A DNA stretch of 64,000 bases, from assembly GCF_014852005.1 (NCBI RefSeq), contig NZ_JACVAU010000002.1:186001-250000 (forward strand), in the 5' to 3' direction. Below are positions 53,563 through 62,989 of this stretch, piece after piece. The position numbers and the translations under genes are program-made. Numbering within the stretch: position 1 is the stretch's first letter; every line of letters starts with the position of its first letter. The notes under the pieces were generated by a model. The model worked only from the letters and a program-made list of their open reading frames with translations, did not search any database and was not told the DNA's origin. The DNA comes from Pseudoxanthomonas sp. PXM03. Lineage in GTDB: Bacteria > Pseudomonadota > Gammaproteobacteria > Xanthomonadales > Xanthomonadaceae.

Positions 53563-54594
53563 TCACGTCGTCTCCAGGCGCATCCCGCGCCGCCGCCAGC
53601 CTTCGCGCATCCACGCCATCATCGGCCGTTCGACGCCATGGTTCAGGCCCACCGCCAGGATCAGCGACACCGCAGTCGCCACCGCGCACGCCAGCAACGC
53701 CGGCACGCCACGCTGCTCCAGCTGATGGATCACCACGAAGCCGATGGCCTGGTGTACCAGATACAGCGCATACGAGATGCTGCCCAGGAACACGAACAGG
53801 CGCGTGTCGAGGAATCCCAGCCCGCCCCGGAGGAACAGCGCGAAGATCGCGCAGCAGGCCAGCGCCACCGGCAGGAACACCGGCCGTTCGCCGATCGCGA
53901 TGGCCAGCAGCGCCAACAGCACCATCACGAAGTTGAGCCGCCACTCGCCCGGATGGCGATGCATGCGATAGAAGAGAATGCCCAGCGCGAAGAACGGAAT
54001 GAAGCGCAGGACCAGCAGTTCCCGCACCCAGTACGAGAAGTGCCAGTGATGCTTCTCGCACAGGCCCTCGACCGTCGCCAACAGCAGCCATCCGCCAATG
54101 ATCCAGTGGATGCGCCTGAGCTGGCCGACCACGAACCAGAACAGCATCTGCACGTAGAAGAACAGCTCGATCTGCAGGGTCCAGTAGGACCCATCCAGAT
54201 GCTCGGCACCGAGGATCTCCTGCACCATCGTGAAATTGAGCAGCAGCGCCCCAAGCGGAAGCTGCTGCATCGACAGCCCGGCGGCATACACCACGGCGGC
54301 GGTGAGCATGACGGCCGCCCAATAGCCCGGAAAGAGCCGGGAGAAGCGCGACACCACGAAATCCATCGCGTTGCGCGTGCGCTCCAGCGTCATGAAGATC
54401 ACGAAACCGCTGATCAGGAAGAACAGGTAGACGCCGTACTTGCCCACCCGCAGGTCGAGCGCCATGCCGCCGGCATGGCCTATCTGCTCCTGATAACGCG
54501 TTGTGAAGTGGTAACCCAGCACGGCGACAGCGGCGATACCGCGCAGGGCGTCCAGTTCCACCATCCGCGAGGGCGTAGACGTTTCGTGACCCAC
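53563..54594 (-). CDS. Membrane acyltransferase, OafA family (acyltransferase 3)
   Basis: This protein of about 343 residues has some ten helices and the acyltransferase-3 motifs: VELDALRGIAAVAVLGYHFTTRY with His, GKYGVYLFFLISGFVIFMTL, RFSRLFPGYWAAV and SYWTLQIELFFYVQMLF. It may O-acetylate the polysaccharide in the inner membrane. The start is uncertain. I prefer the GTG at 54594, which has AGGGGA 5 nt upstream; ATG codons at 54615 and 54609 lack a site. It is the first gene of the short leftward block, divergent from a glycosyltransferase. Confidence 0.88.
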   Translation of the reverse strand: MGHETSTPSRMVELDALRGIAAVAVLGYHFTTRYQEQIGHAGGMALDLRVGKYGVYLFFLISGFVIFMTLERTRNAMDFVVSRFSRLFPGYWAAVMLTAAVVYAAGLSMQQLPLGALLLNFTMVQEILGAEHLDGSYWTLQIELFFYVQMLFWFVVGQLRRIHWIIGGWLLLATVEGLCEKHHWHFSYWVRELLVLRFIPFFALGILFYRMHRHPGEWRLNFVMVLLALLAIAIGERPVFLPVALACCAIFALFLRGGLGFLDTRLFVFLGSISYALYLVHQAIGFVVIHQLEQRGVPALLACAVATAVSLILAVGLNHGVERPMMAWMREGWRRRGMRLETT

Positions 54595-54686
54595 CCTGTT
54601 CCCCTGCATCGGCATGACTCGGTTCTGATAACGCCAACCACACCGTGCTGCGGACAGCATGGCCGCCTCTCCTCCACGACTCCTGC

Positions 54687-55874
54687 ATGCGTATCCTGAT
54701 CGTCACCTCCCAGTTCCCGATCGCCGGCGAACCCAACCGCGGCCGCCCCGTCTACCAGACCGTGCGCGAGCTGTCGCGGCTCGCCGAGGTGAAGGTGATC
54801 AGCCCGGTCGCTTCGTATCCCCGCTGGGCACGGCCGCGCAGCTACCTGTATCGCCCCGTGGAAGATGCGCAGGTCGCGCCCGGCTGCGACGTGGACCATG
54901 TGCGCTATCCCGCGTTGCCGGCGATCAGCCGCCCTTTCAATGGCCATCTGTGTGCACAGGCGCTTGCCGCGCCGCTGCGCGCCTTCGCGCCTGACGTGGT
55001 GCTGGCCTACTGGCTGTACCCGGACGGCTACGGCGCGATGCGGGCTGCACGCGCGGCCGGCGTCCCCTTCGTCGCGGGTGCGCGCGGCTCCGATCTGCGC
55101 GTGCGGGATGCCATCAGCCGCCGCCTGACCCGACCCGTGGTCCGCGCGGCGCGCCGGCTGTTGGTGGTCAGCGAAGACCTGGGACGCGTTGCGGTCGACG
55201 GCTACCGTGCCGAACCCCATCGCATCCGCGCGATTCCGAATGGCTGCGATGCCAGTCTGTTCCACCCCGGCGACCGCAGCGCCGTGCGGCGCGCGCTCGG
55301 CGTGGCGGAGGATGCCGAGGTGGTGCTTTACGTGGGCCGTCTCGTCGCCGAGAAGGGCCTGCGCGAACTGCTGCAGGCGTCGCGCCGCCTGGCAGCGCAG
55401 CGGCCGCGCGCCCGTGTGGTGCTGGTGGGTGAAGGTCCGCTGCGGGCCGAGCTGGACGCGGCGCTCGCTGCCGATCCCTCGTTGCCGCTGCAACTCGCCG
55501 GTGCACAGGCACCCGCCGACGTGGCGCGCTGGATGGTCGCTGCCGATGTCGTCACGCTGCCCAGCTATTCGGAAGGTCATCCGAACGTGCTGGTCGAAGC
55601 CCTGGCATGCGGCAGGCCCGTGGTGGCGACCCTTGTCGGCGGCATCCCGGAAGTCGTGGATGCGGCCAACGGCATGCTGGTCCCGGCCCGCGATGCGGAC
55701 GCGCTGGCGGCCGCACTGGCGCAGGCACTGGAACGGAACTGGGACGAAGCCGCACTCGCGCGGCGCTTCTCCCGGGATTGGGAGCAGGTCGCCCGGGAAA
55801 CCCTGGATGCCTGCGGGGAAGCGCTCGCCGAAACGCATGCCGGCCGGTCGTACTACGCCACCGGCCAGGCCTGA
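54687..55874 (+). CDS. Glycosyltransferase family 4
   Basis: This 395-residue GT-B enzyme begins ILIVTSQFPIAGEPNRGRPVYQTV and has VVLYVGRLVAEKGLRELLQA and PSYSEGHPNVLVEALACGRPVVAT (Glu-x7-Glu). The ATG at 54687 begins the Rossmann fold. It is followed after 27 nt by the interrupted asnB gene. It adds one sugar to the repeat unit, the donor being unknown. Confidence 0.92.
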   Translation: MRILIVTSQFPIAGEPNRGRPVYQTVRELSRLAEVKVISPVASYPRWARPRSYLYRPVEDAQVAPGCDVDHVRYPALPAISRPFNGHLCAQALAAPLRAFAPDVVLAYWLYPDGYGAMRAARAAGVPFVAGARGSDLRVRDAISRRLTRPVVRAARRLLVVSEDLGRVAVDGYRAEPHRIRAIPNGCDASLFHPGDRSAVRRALGVAEDAEVVLYVGRLVAEKGLRELLQASRRLAAQRPRARVVLVGEGPLRAELDAALAADPSLPLQLAGAQAPADVARWMVAADVVTLPSYSEGHPNVLVEALACGRPVVATLVGGIPEVVDAANGMLVPARDADALAAALAQALERNWDEAALARRFSRDWEQVARETLDACGEALAETHAGRSYYATGQA

Positions 55875-55901
55875 CAAGAACACGGACAGGGGAAGCAACA
55901 C

Positions 55902-57884
55902 ATGTGCGGAATCGCGGGTTTCATGGGTCCCAGCGTCGTCTCGACGGAGGCGCGGCCCTGGCTGGAGCGGATGATCCAGCCACTGGCGCACCGCGGCCCG
56001 GACGGCTTCGGTTTCCACGCTGCGCCGAGTATCGGACTGGCACATGCGCGTCTGTCGATCATCGACCTGTCCACCGGCGACCAGCCCATCCACAATCCGC
56101 GCCACACCGTGTGGACGGTGTTCAACGGGGAGATATTCAACTTTGTCGAACTGCGCAGGATGCTGGAGGACAAGGGCCACGTGTTCTACACGCAGTCCGA
56201 CACCGAGGTGATCGTGCACCTGTACGACCGCTACGGCGAGGACTTCGTCCATCATCTCAACGGCCAGTTCGCCATCGCCCTGTAGGACAGCGAACGCCAG
56301 CGCCTGGTGCTGGCGCGCGATCGGGCCGGCATCCGTCCGCTGTACTACACCCGCCAGCGCGGTCGTCTGTGGTTCGCCTCCGAAGTGAAATCGCTGCTGG
56401 CGGTACTGCCGGAGTGCGCGCACCTCGAGCCGCAGGCGTTGCTGCAGACGCTGACCTACTGGGCGCCGGTGGATCCGGAGACGCTCTACCAGGGCGTGCA
56501 GAGCCTGCCACCGGGGCATGTGCTGACGGTGGAGCGCGACGGGCGCCAGCACCTGCGCCGCTATTGGGACTGGACGTTCCCCGACGCGGACGCGACATCG
56601 CCTTCACGGTACCCGCTCACGCTGGAGCAGGCCACGGCGGAGCTGCGCGAACTGCTGGTCGATGCGGTGCGCCTGCAGCTGCGTGCCGACGTTCCGGTGG
56701 GCGCCTACCTCAGCGGCGGCCTCGACTCCTCCGGCATCGTCGCCCTGATCCGCGGCTTCACCGACACGCCGGTACGCACGTTCTCGGTGGCGTTCGAGGA
56801 TGGCGAGTTCGACGAAAGCGCGCACCAGCAGGCGATGGTGCGGCACCTGGGCACCGACCACACCACGCTGATGTGCACGCGCCGCGACATCGGCAATGCG
56901 TTTCCGCGCCTGATCCGCCACACGGAAACACCCGTGCTGCGCACCGGGCCCGTCCCGCTGATGCTGCTGGCCGGCAGTGTGCGCCAGCACGGCTACAAGG
57001 TCGTGCTGACCGGCGAAGGCGCCGACGAAGTGTTCGGCGGCTACGACCTGTTCAAGGAAGCCAAGGTGCGACGCTTCTGGGCGCGCCAGCCCGGCTCGCG
57101 CCTGCGACCGCGCCTGCTGGAGAAGCTGTACGGCTACCTGCAGAACTCGCCGGTGAGCAGCCCCGCGTTCGCGCAATCGTTCTTCGGCCAGGGCATGGAG
57201 CACCTCCACCGGCCGATCTTCGCGCACGTGCCGCGCTGGACCACCTCGCAGCGCGCCTTCGCCTTCCTGTCGCCGGACCTGCGGACCACGGCCGCGCACT
57301 GGGACCCGCTGGAGGCGTACGAGCACACGCTGCCGCCGGACATCGCGCGATGGAGCGATCTCGCGCGCGACCAGTACGTGGAAGCCAAGTCGCTGCTGGC
57401 CGGCTACCTGTTGTCCTCGCAGGGCGACCGGGTGGCGATGGCGAACTCGATCGAGGGCCGTTTCCCGTACCTCGACCATCGCGTCATCGAGTTCGCCAAC
57501 CGCCTGCCGCCCAGCTTCAAGATCCGCGGCATGACGGAAAAGTACCTGCTGCGGCGCGCCCTGGCGGAACTGCTGCCGCCGGATATCGTGCAGCGGACCA
57601 AGCAGCCGTACCGCGCACCGGACAGCCAGAGCTTCTTCTTCGACGGCAAGCCGCTGGACTACGTCGCCGACCTGCTGTCGCCCGATGCGATCCGCGATGC
57701 CGGCTATTTCGACCCCGCGCCGGTATCGCGGCTGGTGGAGAAGTGCCGGCTTGGACGGGCGACGGGCTTCGCCGACAACCAGGCATTCGTGGGCATCCTT
57801 TCCACGATGCTGGTGCACCGGCAGACCGTCGAGGCGCGCTTGTCGCCCCTCCCGACGACACAACCTTCCGGCGCGGTCGCGTAG
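55902..57884 (+). pseudogene. asnB: AsnB-type glutamine amidotransferase, interrupted by an in-frame TAG
   Basis: The reading frame encodes a class II glutamine-hydrolysing amidotransferase of about 660 residues, intact except for one TAG at 56283-56285 (codon 128). Before it is the glutaminase part with nucleophile Cys2 (MCGIAGF), HRGPDG and VFNGEIFN. After it the same frame continues with ARDRAGIRPLYY and the ATP-pyrophosphatase domain (AYLSGGLDSSG) and ends normally. The stop replaces the aromatic residue before Asp in the FAIAL-x-D motif; Trp or Tyr would differ from TAG by one base. This enzyme type forms amides on sugar acids in surface-glycan loci. GTG 56307 could restart but has no clear ribosome site. 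Confidence 0.9.
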
Positions 57885-57918
57885 GACGCACACTCGGACA
57901 TCTCGAGGGGAGCAAGGC

Positions 57919-58863
57919 ATGGATTGGCGGGTCAAGGGCACCATCCAGAAAATTCTCGGCGCGCTGCCCGGTGGGCACGGGCTGCACTTCCACCTGCAGC
58001 GCCGCTTCGGCGGCCTGCGCGATTTCGACGGTGAACTCGCGACCAAGGTGGACGACTGGGAAATCATGATCGGCCACCTGCGCGGCGCCGGCGTCGTGCT
58101 GCCCGGCGTCCGCTGCTTCGAGATCGGTACCGGGTGGTACCCGACGTTCCCGTTCGCCTGCTATCTGGCAGGTGCCGCACGCGTGACCACGTACGATCTC
58201 AATCCGCACCTGCGCATGGACCTGACGTTGCGCTGTGCGGACGTGCTCGGCCGTTTCCTCGACCGCATCGCCACCGCCGCCGGAGTTCCGCTCGCCGACG
58301 TCGAACAGCGCCATCGGCAGCTGCTCGACCGCCTGCGCGCGGGTGCCGACCTCGACGCCGCCAGTGGCGGCGTGATCCATTACCGCTCGCCGGCGGATGC
58401 CACCCGCACCGCGCTTCCGGACGGCGATGTCGATGTGGTGTTCTCCAACAGCGTGCTCGAACACGTGCCGCCGGATGTGATCGATGCGATGTATGCCGAA
58501 TCCATGCGGATCCTGTCGCCGCGCGGCCTGATGTTCCATTCGGTGAATTGCGGCGACCATTACGCCTACGTGGACCGCAGCATCCACCAGCTGCACTACC
58601 TGAAGTATTCCGACAACCAGTGGCAGCGCTGGAACAACGCCTTTCTCTACCAGAACCGCCTGCGCGCGCACTGGTTCGTGGAAGGCGCGCGCCGGCATGG
58701 ATTCGACATCGACCTGGACACGTCCACGACGCGGCCCGAACGCATGCGCCAGCTCGCCGGCACGCCCGTGCACCCGCAGTTCGCCCACGTCCCGGCCGAG
58801 CAGCTGTGCATCACCAGCGTGGATTTCATCGCGCGCAAGCCGGCTGCGAGCGCGGCCGGCTGA
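57919..58863 (+). CDS. SAM-dependent methyltransferase
   Basis: This 314-residue protein has a class I SAM motif of the type FEIGTGWYPTFPF followed by TTYDLNPHLRMDL, and a motif-IV-like VVFSNSVLEHVPPDVIDA. An inserted helical stretch sits between the first two motifs (about 100-150). It ends in FIARKPAASAAG. The start has GAGGGGAGCAAG before it. It lies 34 nt after the interrupted asnB gene and probably belongs to the same transcript; polarity of the stop could lower its expression. Confidence 0.87.
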   Translation: MDWRVKGTIQKILGALPGGHGLHFHLQRRFGGLRDFDGELATKVDDWEIMIGHLRGAGVVLPGVRCFEIGTGWYPTFPFACYLAGAARVTTYDLNPHLRMDLTLRCADVLGRFLDRIATAAGVPLADVEQRHRQLLDRLRAGADLDAASGGVIHYRSPADATRTALPDGDVDVVFSNSVLEHVPPDVIDAMYAESMRILSPRGLMFHSVNCGDHYAYVDRSIHQLHYLKYSDNQWQRWNNAFLYQNRLRAHWFVEGARRHGFDIDLDTSTTRPERMRQLAGTPVHPQFAHVPAEQLCITSVDFIARKPAASAAG

Positions 58864-58873
58864 CCCTCGCGCG

Positions 58874-60088
58874 CTACTGCGACGCAGCCTGTGCCGGTGC
58901 GGGTGTTGCGGGCGCAGGAGCGATACGCAGCAGCTTGCCGTCGGGTGCCGGCGCATCCACCAGCACGTACAGCGCGCCATCCGGCCCCTGCCGCACATCG
59001 CGGATCCGCTGGTTGCGTTCGGTCAGCAGGCGTTCTTCGTGCACCACGCGGTCGCCCTCCAGTTCCAGGCGTATCAGCGCCTTGTCCGCCAGCGCGCCCA
59101 GGAACAGGTTGCCCTTCCAGCCCGGCAACGCGTCGCCGGTGTAGAACGCCATGCCGCTGAGACCGGGGGACTTCGCCCAGACATGGTGGGGCTGCTCCAT
59201 GCCGGGCGCCGCCTTGCCCTGCGAACCCGGTACGGGCCGGCCGCTGTAGTCGATCCCGTGCGTGATCACGGGCCAGCCGTAGTTGAGGCCGGCTTTGGGC
59301 AGATTGAGTTCATCGCCGCCCATGGGCCCATGTTCGGTGGCCCACAACTGGCGCGTCACGGGATGCAGGGCTGCACCCTGCACGTTGCGATGCCCGTACG
59401 ACCAGATCTCGCCACGGGCACCTGCGCGCGACACGAAGGGATTGTCGGCCGGCACCGTGCCATCGGGATGGATGCGCGCGATCTTGCCCGAGAGCTTGTC
59501 CAGCTCCTGCGCCGTGGCCGCACCGACGCGATTGTCGCCCTGGGTGACGAACAGATTGCCCTGATCGTCGAACACCAGCCGTGCGCCGACATGGGTGCCG
59601 TGCGAGAGCTTGGGCTCCTGCCGGTACACGACGGTCGACTCGACCAGCGCATCACCCTGCAGCTTGCCGCGCACGACCGCAGTCCCCGCCTTGTTGCCGC
59701 GGAAATTGGGCTCGGCGAATGCCAGGTAGACCCAACCGTCCTGCGGGTAACCGGGTGACAGTGCGACGTCCAGCAGACCGGCCTGTCCGTCGACGAAGAT
59801 CTCGGGCAACCCGGTAAGGGGTGCCGACACGCTGCCGTCGGCGGCGATCCTGCGCAGTCGCCCCGCCCGTTCGGTGACCAGCATGCCGCCGCCGGGCAGG
59901 AAGGCGAGCGACCACGGATGATCGAGGCCGACGACCTGTTCCGACACCACGAAATCCTGCCTCTCCGACGCGTAGGCCGTAGGCGCCGGATCCAGCACCG
60001 AGCGGGGCGGCACCGCCGGCGCGGCGACGGGATCGGCCTGGCGACACGCCGCCAGCGCCACGATCAGCAGACACAGGGAGAAACGCAT
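58874..60088 (-). CDS. PQQ-dependent sugar dehydrogenase-like lipoprotein (YliI/Asd-type)
   Basis: This 404-residue beta-propeller has a lipoprotein-type signal (LCLLIVALAACRQ, Cys15) and the soluble aldose sugar dehydrogenase pattern: LDHPWSLAFLPGGGMLVTERAGRLRRI, DGQAGLLDVALSP, HVGARLVFDDQGNLFVTQGDNR and WATEHGPMGGDELN. YliI-type enzymes oxidise aldoses with pyrroloquinoline quinone in the periplasm. It lies antisense to its neighbours inside the polysaccharide locus. Whether it acts on the polymer sugars is unknown. Confidence 0.92.
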   Translation of the reverse strand: MRFSLCLLIVALAACRQADPVAAPAVPPRSVLDPAPTAYASERQDFVVSEQVVGLDHPWSLAFLPGGGMLVTERAGRLRRIAADGSVSAPLTGLPEIFVDGQAGLLDVALSPGYPQDGWVYLAFAEPNFRGNKAGTAVVRGKLQGDALVESTVVYRQEPKLSHGTHVGARLVFDDQGNLFVTQGDNRVGAATAQELDKLSGKIARIHPDGTVPADNPFVSRAGARGEIWSYGHRNVQGAALHPVTRQLWATEHGPMGGDELNLPKAGLNYGWPVITHGIDYSGRPVPGSQGKAAPGMEQPHHVWAKSPGLSGMAFYTGDALPGWKGNLFLGALADKALIRLELEGDRVVHEERLLTERNQRIRDVRQGPDGALYVLVDAPAPDGKLLRIAPAPATPAPAQAASQ

Positions 60089-60230
60089 CGTGGACTCCTG
60101 TCGGCGCGGATACTGGGCGGCGATGGTAGCACCGGCGGATCGGGGGCCAGCCCCCCCATCCCGATGGCCGGTGATACGCGGAACCGCCGTTCATGTGAGC
60201 AGCAACGGAACAAGAAACGTTGGGGAAACC

Positions 60231-60479
60231 ATGCCGCAGAAGCAGCAGATCAAAACTTTCATCCTGCAGAACTTTCTCTTCTCGGATGACCCTTCCGCCG
60301 TGGGCGATCAGGATTCGCTGATCCAGGGCGGCATCATCGACTCGACGGGGATCCACGAGCTGGTGTTCTTCCTGGAGGACGCGTTCAAGCTGCAGATCGC
60401 GGCGGAAGAGATGACACCCGCCAACTTCGATTCCATCCAGACCGTCGACGCGTTCGTCTCGCGCAAGCTGGCCGGCTGA
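60231..60479 (+). CDS. Acyl carrier protein
   Basis: This 82-residue protein is a typical small ACP. The phosphopantetheine Ser38 lies in GGIIDSTGIHELV, where most have DSL or DSV. A helix II with FFLEDAFKLQI follows, and the C-terminus is TPANFDSIQTVDAFVSRKL. It lies 21 nt upstream of an acyl-CoA-ligase gene and should carry the activated acid to an acyltransferase. It is a dedicated carrier, not fatty-acid AcpP, given the locus. Confidence 0.92.
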   Translation: MPQKQQIKTFILQNFLFSDDPSAVGDQDSLIQGGIIDSTGIHELVFFLEDAFKLQIAAEEMTPANFDSIQTVDAFVSRKLAG

Positions 60480-60500
60480 CCCGTCGCGTACGCCGTCGCC

Positions 60501-62009
60501 ATGGAGCGCCTCGCCACCCGACTCGCGCGGATCGCACGTACCACGCCGCAACGCACCGCGATGGTGGAGGGCGAGCGCACGATCGACTACGGTAGCTTCT
60601 GGTCGCAAGCGTCTGGCTTCGCGCATCACCTGCGCGAGGCCGGCCTGCAGGCCGGCGAACGCGTGGCGCTGGTGCTTCCGAACAGGATCGAAGCCGCCGT
60701 GGCGCTGTATGGCATCTGGCTGGCCGGCGGCATCGCCGCGCCCCTGAATGCGCAGGCACGCTCGCGCGACTTCATGCCCTGGCTGCGCCACTGCGGTGCA
60801 CGCTTCGTGGTGCATGAGAGTGGCCATCGCGACATGGAGCAGACGCTGGCGCAATGGGACGACACCGCCCCCACGCCACGCGCGATCGCGCTGTCCCCGG
60901 ACGACGACCTGCCACGTGGTGAGGGCGACGACGACTGGCCGCAGGACGCTGCCGACGACACGCTGGCACAACTGCTCTACACCTCGGGCACGACAGGTGA
61001 GCCCAAGGGCGTGATGCTGAGCCATGGCAATCTCGCCGCCAACACCGATGCCGTCATCGCTTACCTGGAGCTGACGCGCGACGACGTGATCGTCAGCGTG
61101 CTGCCGTTCTACTACGCCTATGGCGCATCGGTGCTGCATACCCACCTGGCCAGCGGTGCGTGCATCGTGCTTGGCCCGGGCATGGTCTTCCCGATCCAGG
61201 TGCTCGACGCGCTGCAGCGCCACCGCGCGACCGGCTTCTCCGGCGTTCCGTCCACCTACGTGTTGCTGATGGACATGCTGGAGCGCCGCAGCCACGACCT
61301 GTCTTCGCTGCGTTACCTGACGCAGGCCGGAGGCGCGATGGCGCCCGTCGTGACCGACCGTGTCCGCGCCGTGCTTCCGGATGCGCGCCTGTTCCTGATG
61401 TATGGCCAGACCGAAGCCACGTCGCGGATCAGCTGGCTCCCGCCGGAACGGCTTGACGACAAGCGCGGCTCGGTCGGCATCCCGGTGCAGGATACGCAGT
61501 GGCGCATCCTGCGCGAGGACGGCAGCCCCGCCTCGACGGGCGAAGCAGGCGAAGTCTGCGTGCGTGGGCCCGGCATCATGCAGGGCTACTGGAACCATCC
61601 CGCCGGCACCGGGGCAGTCCTGCGCGATGGCTGGCTGCATACCGGTGATCTCGGCCATGTCGACGCCGACGGCTATCTGTTCCTGCAGGGCCGACGCAGC
61701 GACATGATCAAGACCGGTGCCCACCGCGTGCACCCCAACGACGTGGAAGAAGTCATCGCAGAACTTGCCGGCATCCGCGAAGTGGCGGTGGTCGGTATCG
61801 ACGACGACACGCTGGGCCAGGTCATCAAGGCCTTCGTGGTGGCGGACGAATGCATTCCCCGTGCGGAAGACCGCATCAAGGCACACTGCCGTGCACGCCT
61901 GCCGGCCTACAAGATTCCCCGACACATCACCTTCGTCGAAGCCCTGCCGCGGACTGCATCCGGCAAGGTAAGACGCGTCCAACTGACGGAGCAGACCACG
62001 ACACCATGA
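60501..62009 (+). CDS. AMP-forming acyl-CoA/acyl-ACP ligase (exosortase A-type locus)
   Basis: This 502-residue adenylating enzyme has the phosphate-binding motif LLYTSGTTGEPKGVML (about 157-172), MYGQTEATSRIS, the hinge GWLHTGDLGHVDADGYLF and the catalytic Lys region ASGKVRR near the C-terminus. It should activate a carboxylic acid as acyl-AMP and load the ACP encoded just before. It resembles ligases of exosortase A loci. The stop overlaps the NadE-like start (ATGA). Confidence 0.93.
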   Translation: MERLATRLARIARTTPQRTAMVEGERTIDYGSFWSQASGFAHHLREAGLQAGERVALVLPNRIEAAVALYGIWLAGGIAAPLNAQARSRDFMPWLRHCGARFVVHESGHRDMEQTLAQWDDTAPTPRAIALSPDDDLPRGEGDDDWPQDAADDTLAQLLYTSGTTGEPKGVMLSHGNLAANTDAVIAYLELTRDDVIVSVLPFYYAYGASVLHTHLASGACIVLGPGMVFPIQVLDALQRHRATGFSGVPSTYVLLMDMLERRSHDLSSLRYLTQAGGAMAPVVTDRVRAVLPDARLFLMYGQTEATSRISWLPPERLDDKRGSVGIPVQDTQWRILREDGSPASTGEAGEVCVRGPGIMQGYWNHPAGTGAVLRDGWLHTGDLGHVDADGYLFLQGRRSDMIKTGAHRVHPNDVEEVIAELAGIREVAVVGIDDDTLGQVIKAFVVADECIPRAEDRIKAHCRARLPAYKIPRHITFVEALPRTASGKVRRVQLTEQTTTP

Positions 62010-62986
62010 GCCAGCTCGATCACCATGTCCTCGACATCGACTACCAGAGCGAAGCCGACCGTATCGCGGCGCGCCTGCGCGAGATCACGGCGCGCCAACT
62101 GCACCGGCGCGGCCTGGTGGTCGCGATCTCCGGCGGCATCGACAGCTCGGTCAGCGCCGCGCTCGCGGTGCGCGCGTTGGGGCCCGACCGCGTGTTCACG
62201 CTGATCCTGCCCGAACAGGATTCCTCCGACGACAGCGCCGCGCGCGCGCGCATCCTCGCCGAGCACCTCGGCGTGCGGACCGAGACCGTGGACATCGCCC
62301 CTGCGCTGGCGGCGATCGGCTGCTACCGCGCCCGCGACGAAGCCGTGCGCAACACCCTGCCCGAGTACGGCGAGGGCTGGAAGTTCAAGATCGTCATCGA
62401 CGGCGGCACCGAAGGCCGCATCAACCGCTTCCGCCTGATCGCGCAGTCGCCGGATGGCGCCATGCACGAGCGCGATCTCGCGCTGGCCGACTACCTGACG
62501 ATCGTCGCCGCCACCAACTTCAAGCAGCGCATCCGCAAGACGTTGGAGTACTTCCATGCCGACCGCCTGAACTACGGCGTCGTCGGCACGCCGAACCGGG
62601 TGGAGTACGACCAGGGCTTCTTCGTCAAGAACGGCGACGGCTCGGCCGACGTCAAGCCGATCGCGCACCTGTACAAGTCGCAGGTCTACGGCATGGCACG
62701 CCACCTCGGCCTGCCGGAGCGCGTCTGCGCCGCGATCCCGACCACCGACACCTACAGCCTGAGCCAGGGCCAGGACGAGTTCTACTTCGCCCTGCCCTAC
62801 CAGCAGATGGATCTCGCCATCTGGGCGCTCAACCATGGCCGCCCCGCCAGCGAGCTCGCCATCGCCCTGGGCATCACGCCGGCGCACGCGCAGGCCGTCT
62901 ACGACGACGTCCGCAACAAGCGCCGCACCACGAAGTATCTGCACATGGCGCCGGTGTTGGCCGGCGACGTTCCCGAACTGGACTGA
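62006..62986 (+). CDS. NadE-like ammonia-dependent amide synthase
   Basis: This 326-residue protein is of the NAD synthetase family without a nitrilase domain. The ATP-pyrophosphatase P-loop SGGIDSSVSAAL, GTPNRVEYDQGFFVKNGDGSADV and IAHLYKSQVYGMARHLGLPE are present. It is about 50 residues longer than standard NadE, and its place between an acyl ligase and a GNAT gene suggests amide formation on a glycan precursor. True NAD synthesis cannot be ruled out. Overlap with the ligase gene shows co-translation. Confidence 0.85.
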   Translation: MSQLDHHVLDIDYQSEADRIAARLREITARQLHRRGLVVAISGGIDSSVSAALAVRALGPDRVFTLILPEQDSSDDSAARARILAEHLGVRTETVDIAPALAAIGCYRARDEAVRNTLPEYGEGWKFKIVIDGGTEGRINRFRLIAQSPDGAMHERDLALADYLTIVAATNFKQRIRKTLEYFHADRLNYGVVGTPNRVEYDQGFFVKNGDGSADVKPIAHLYKSQVYGMARHLGLPERVCAAIPTTDTYSLSQGQDEFYFALPYQQMDLAIWALNHGRPASELAIALGITPAHAQAVYDDVRNKRRTTKYLHMAPVLAGDVPELD

Positions 62987-62989
62987 GCG

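Noticed and set aside
56283-56307. Programmed stop-codon recoding in the asnB gene
   Set aside because: No downstream structure, suppressor tRNA or pyrrolysine-type context could be recognised. Mutation or read error is simpler, though not proven.
59652-61982. 776-codon open frame on the minus strand
   Set aside because: Runs opposite to the ACP and acyl-CoA ligase genes, and in another frame of the sugar dehydrogenase; no motif found.
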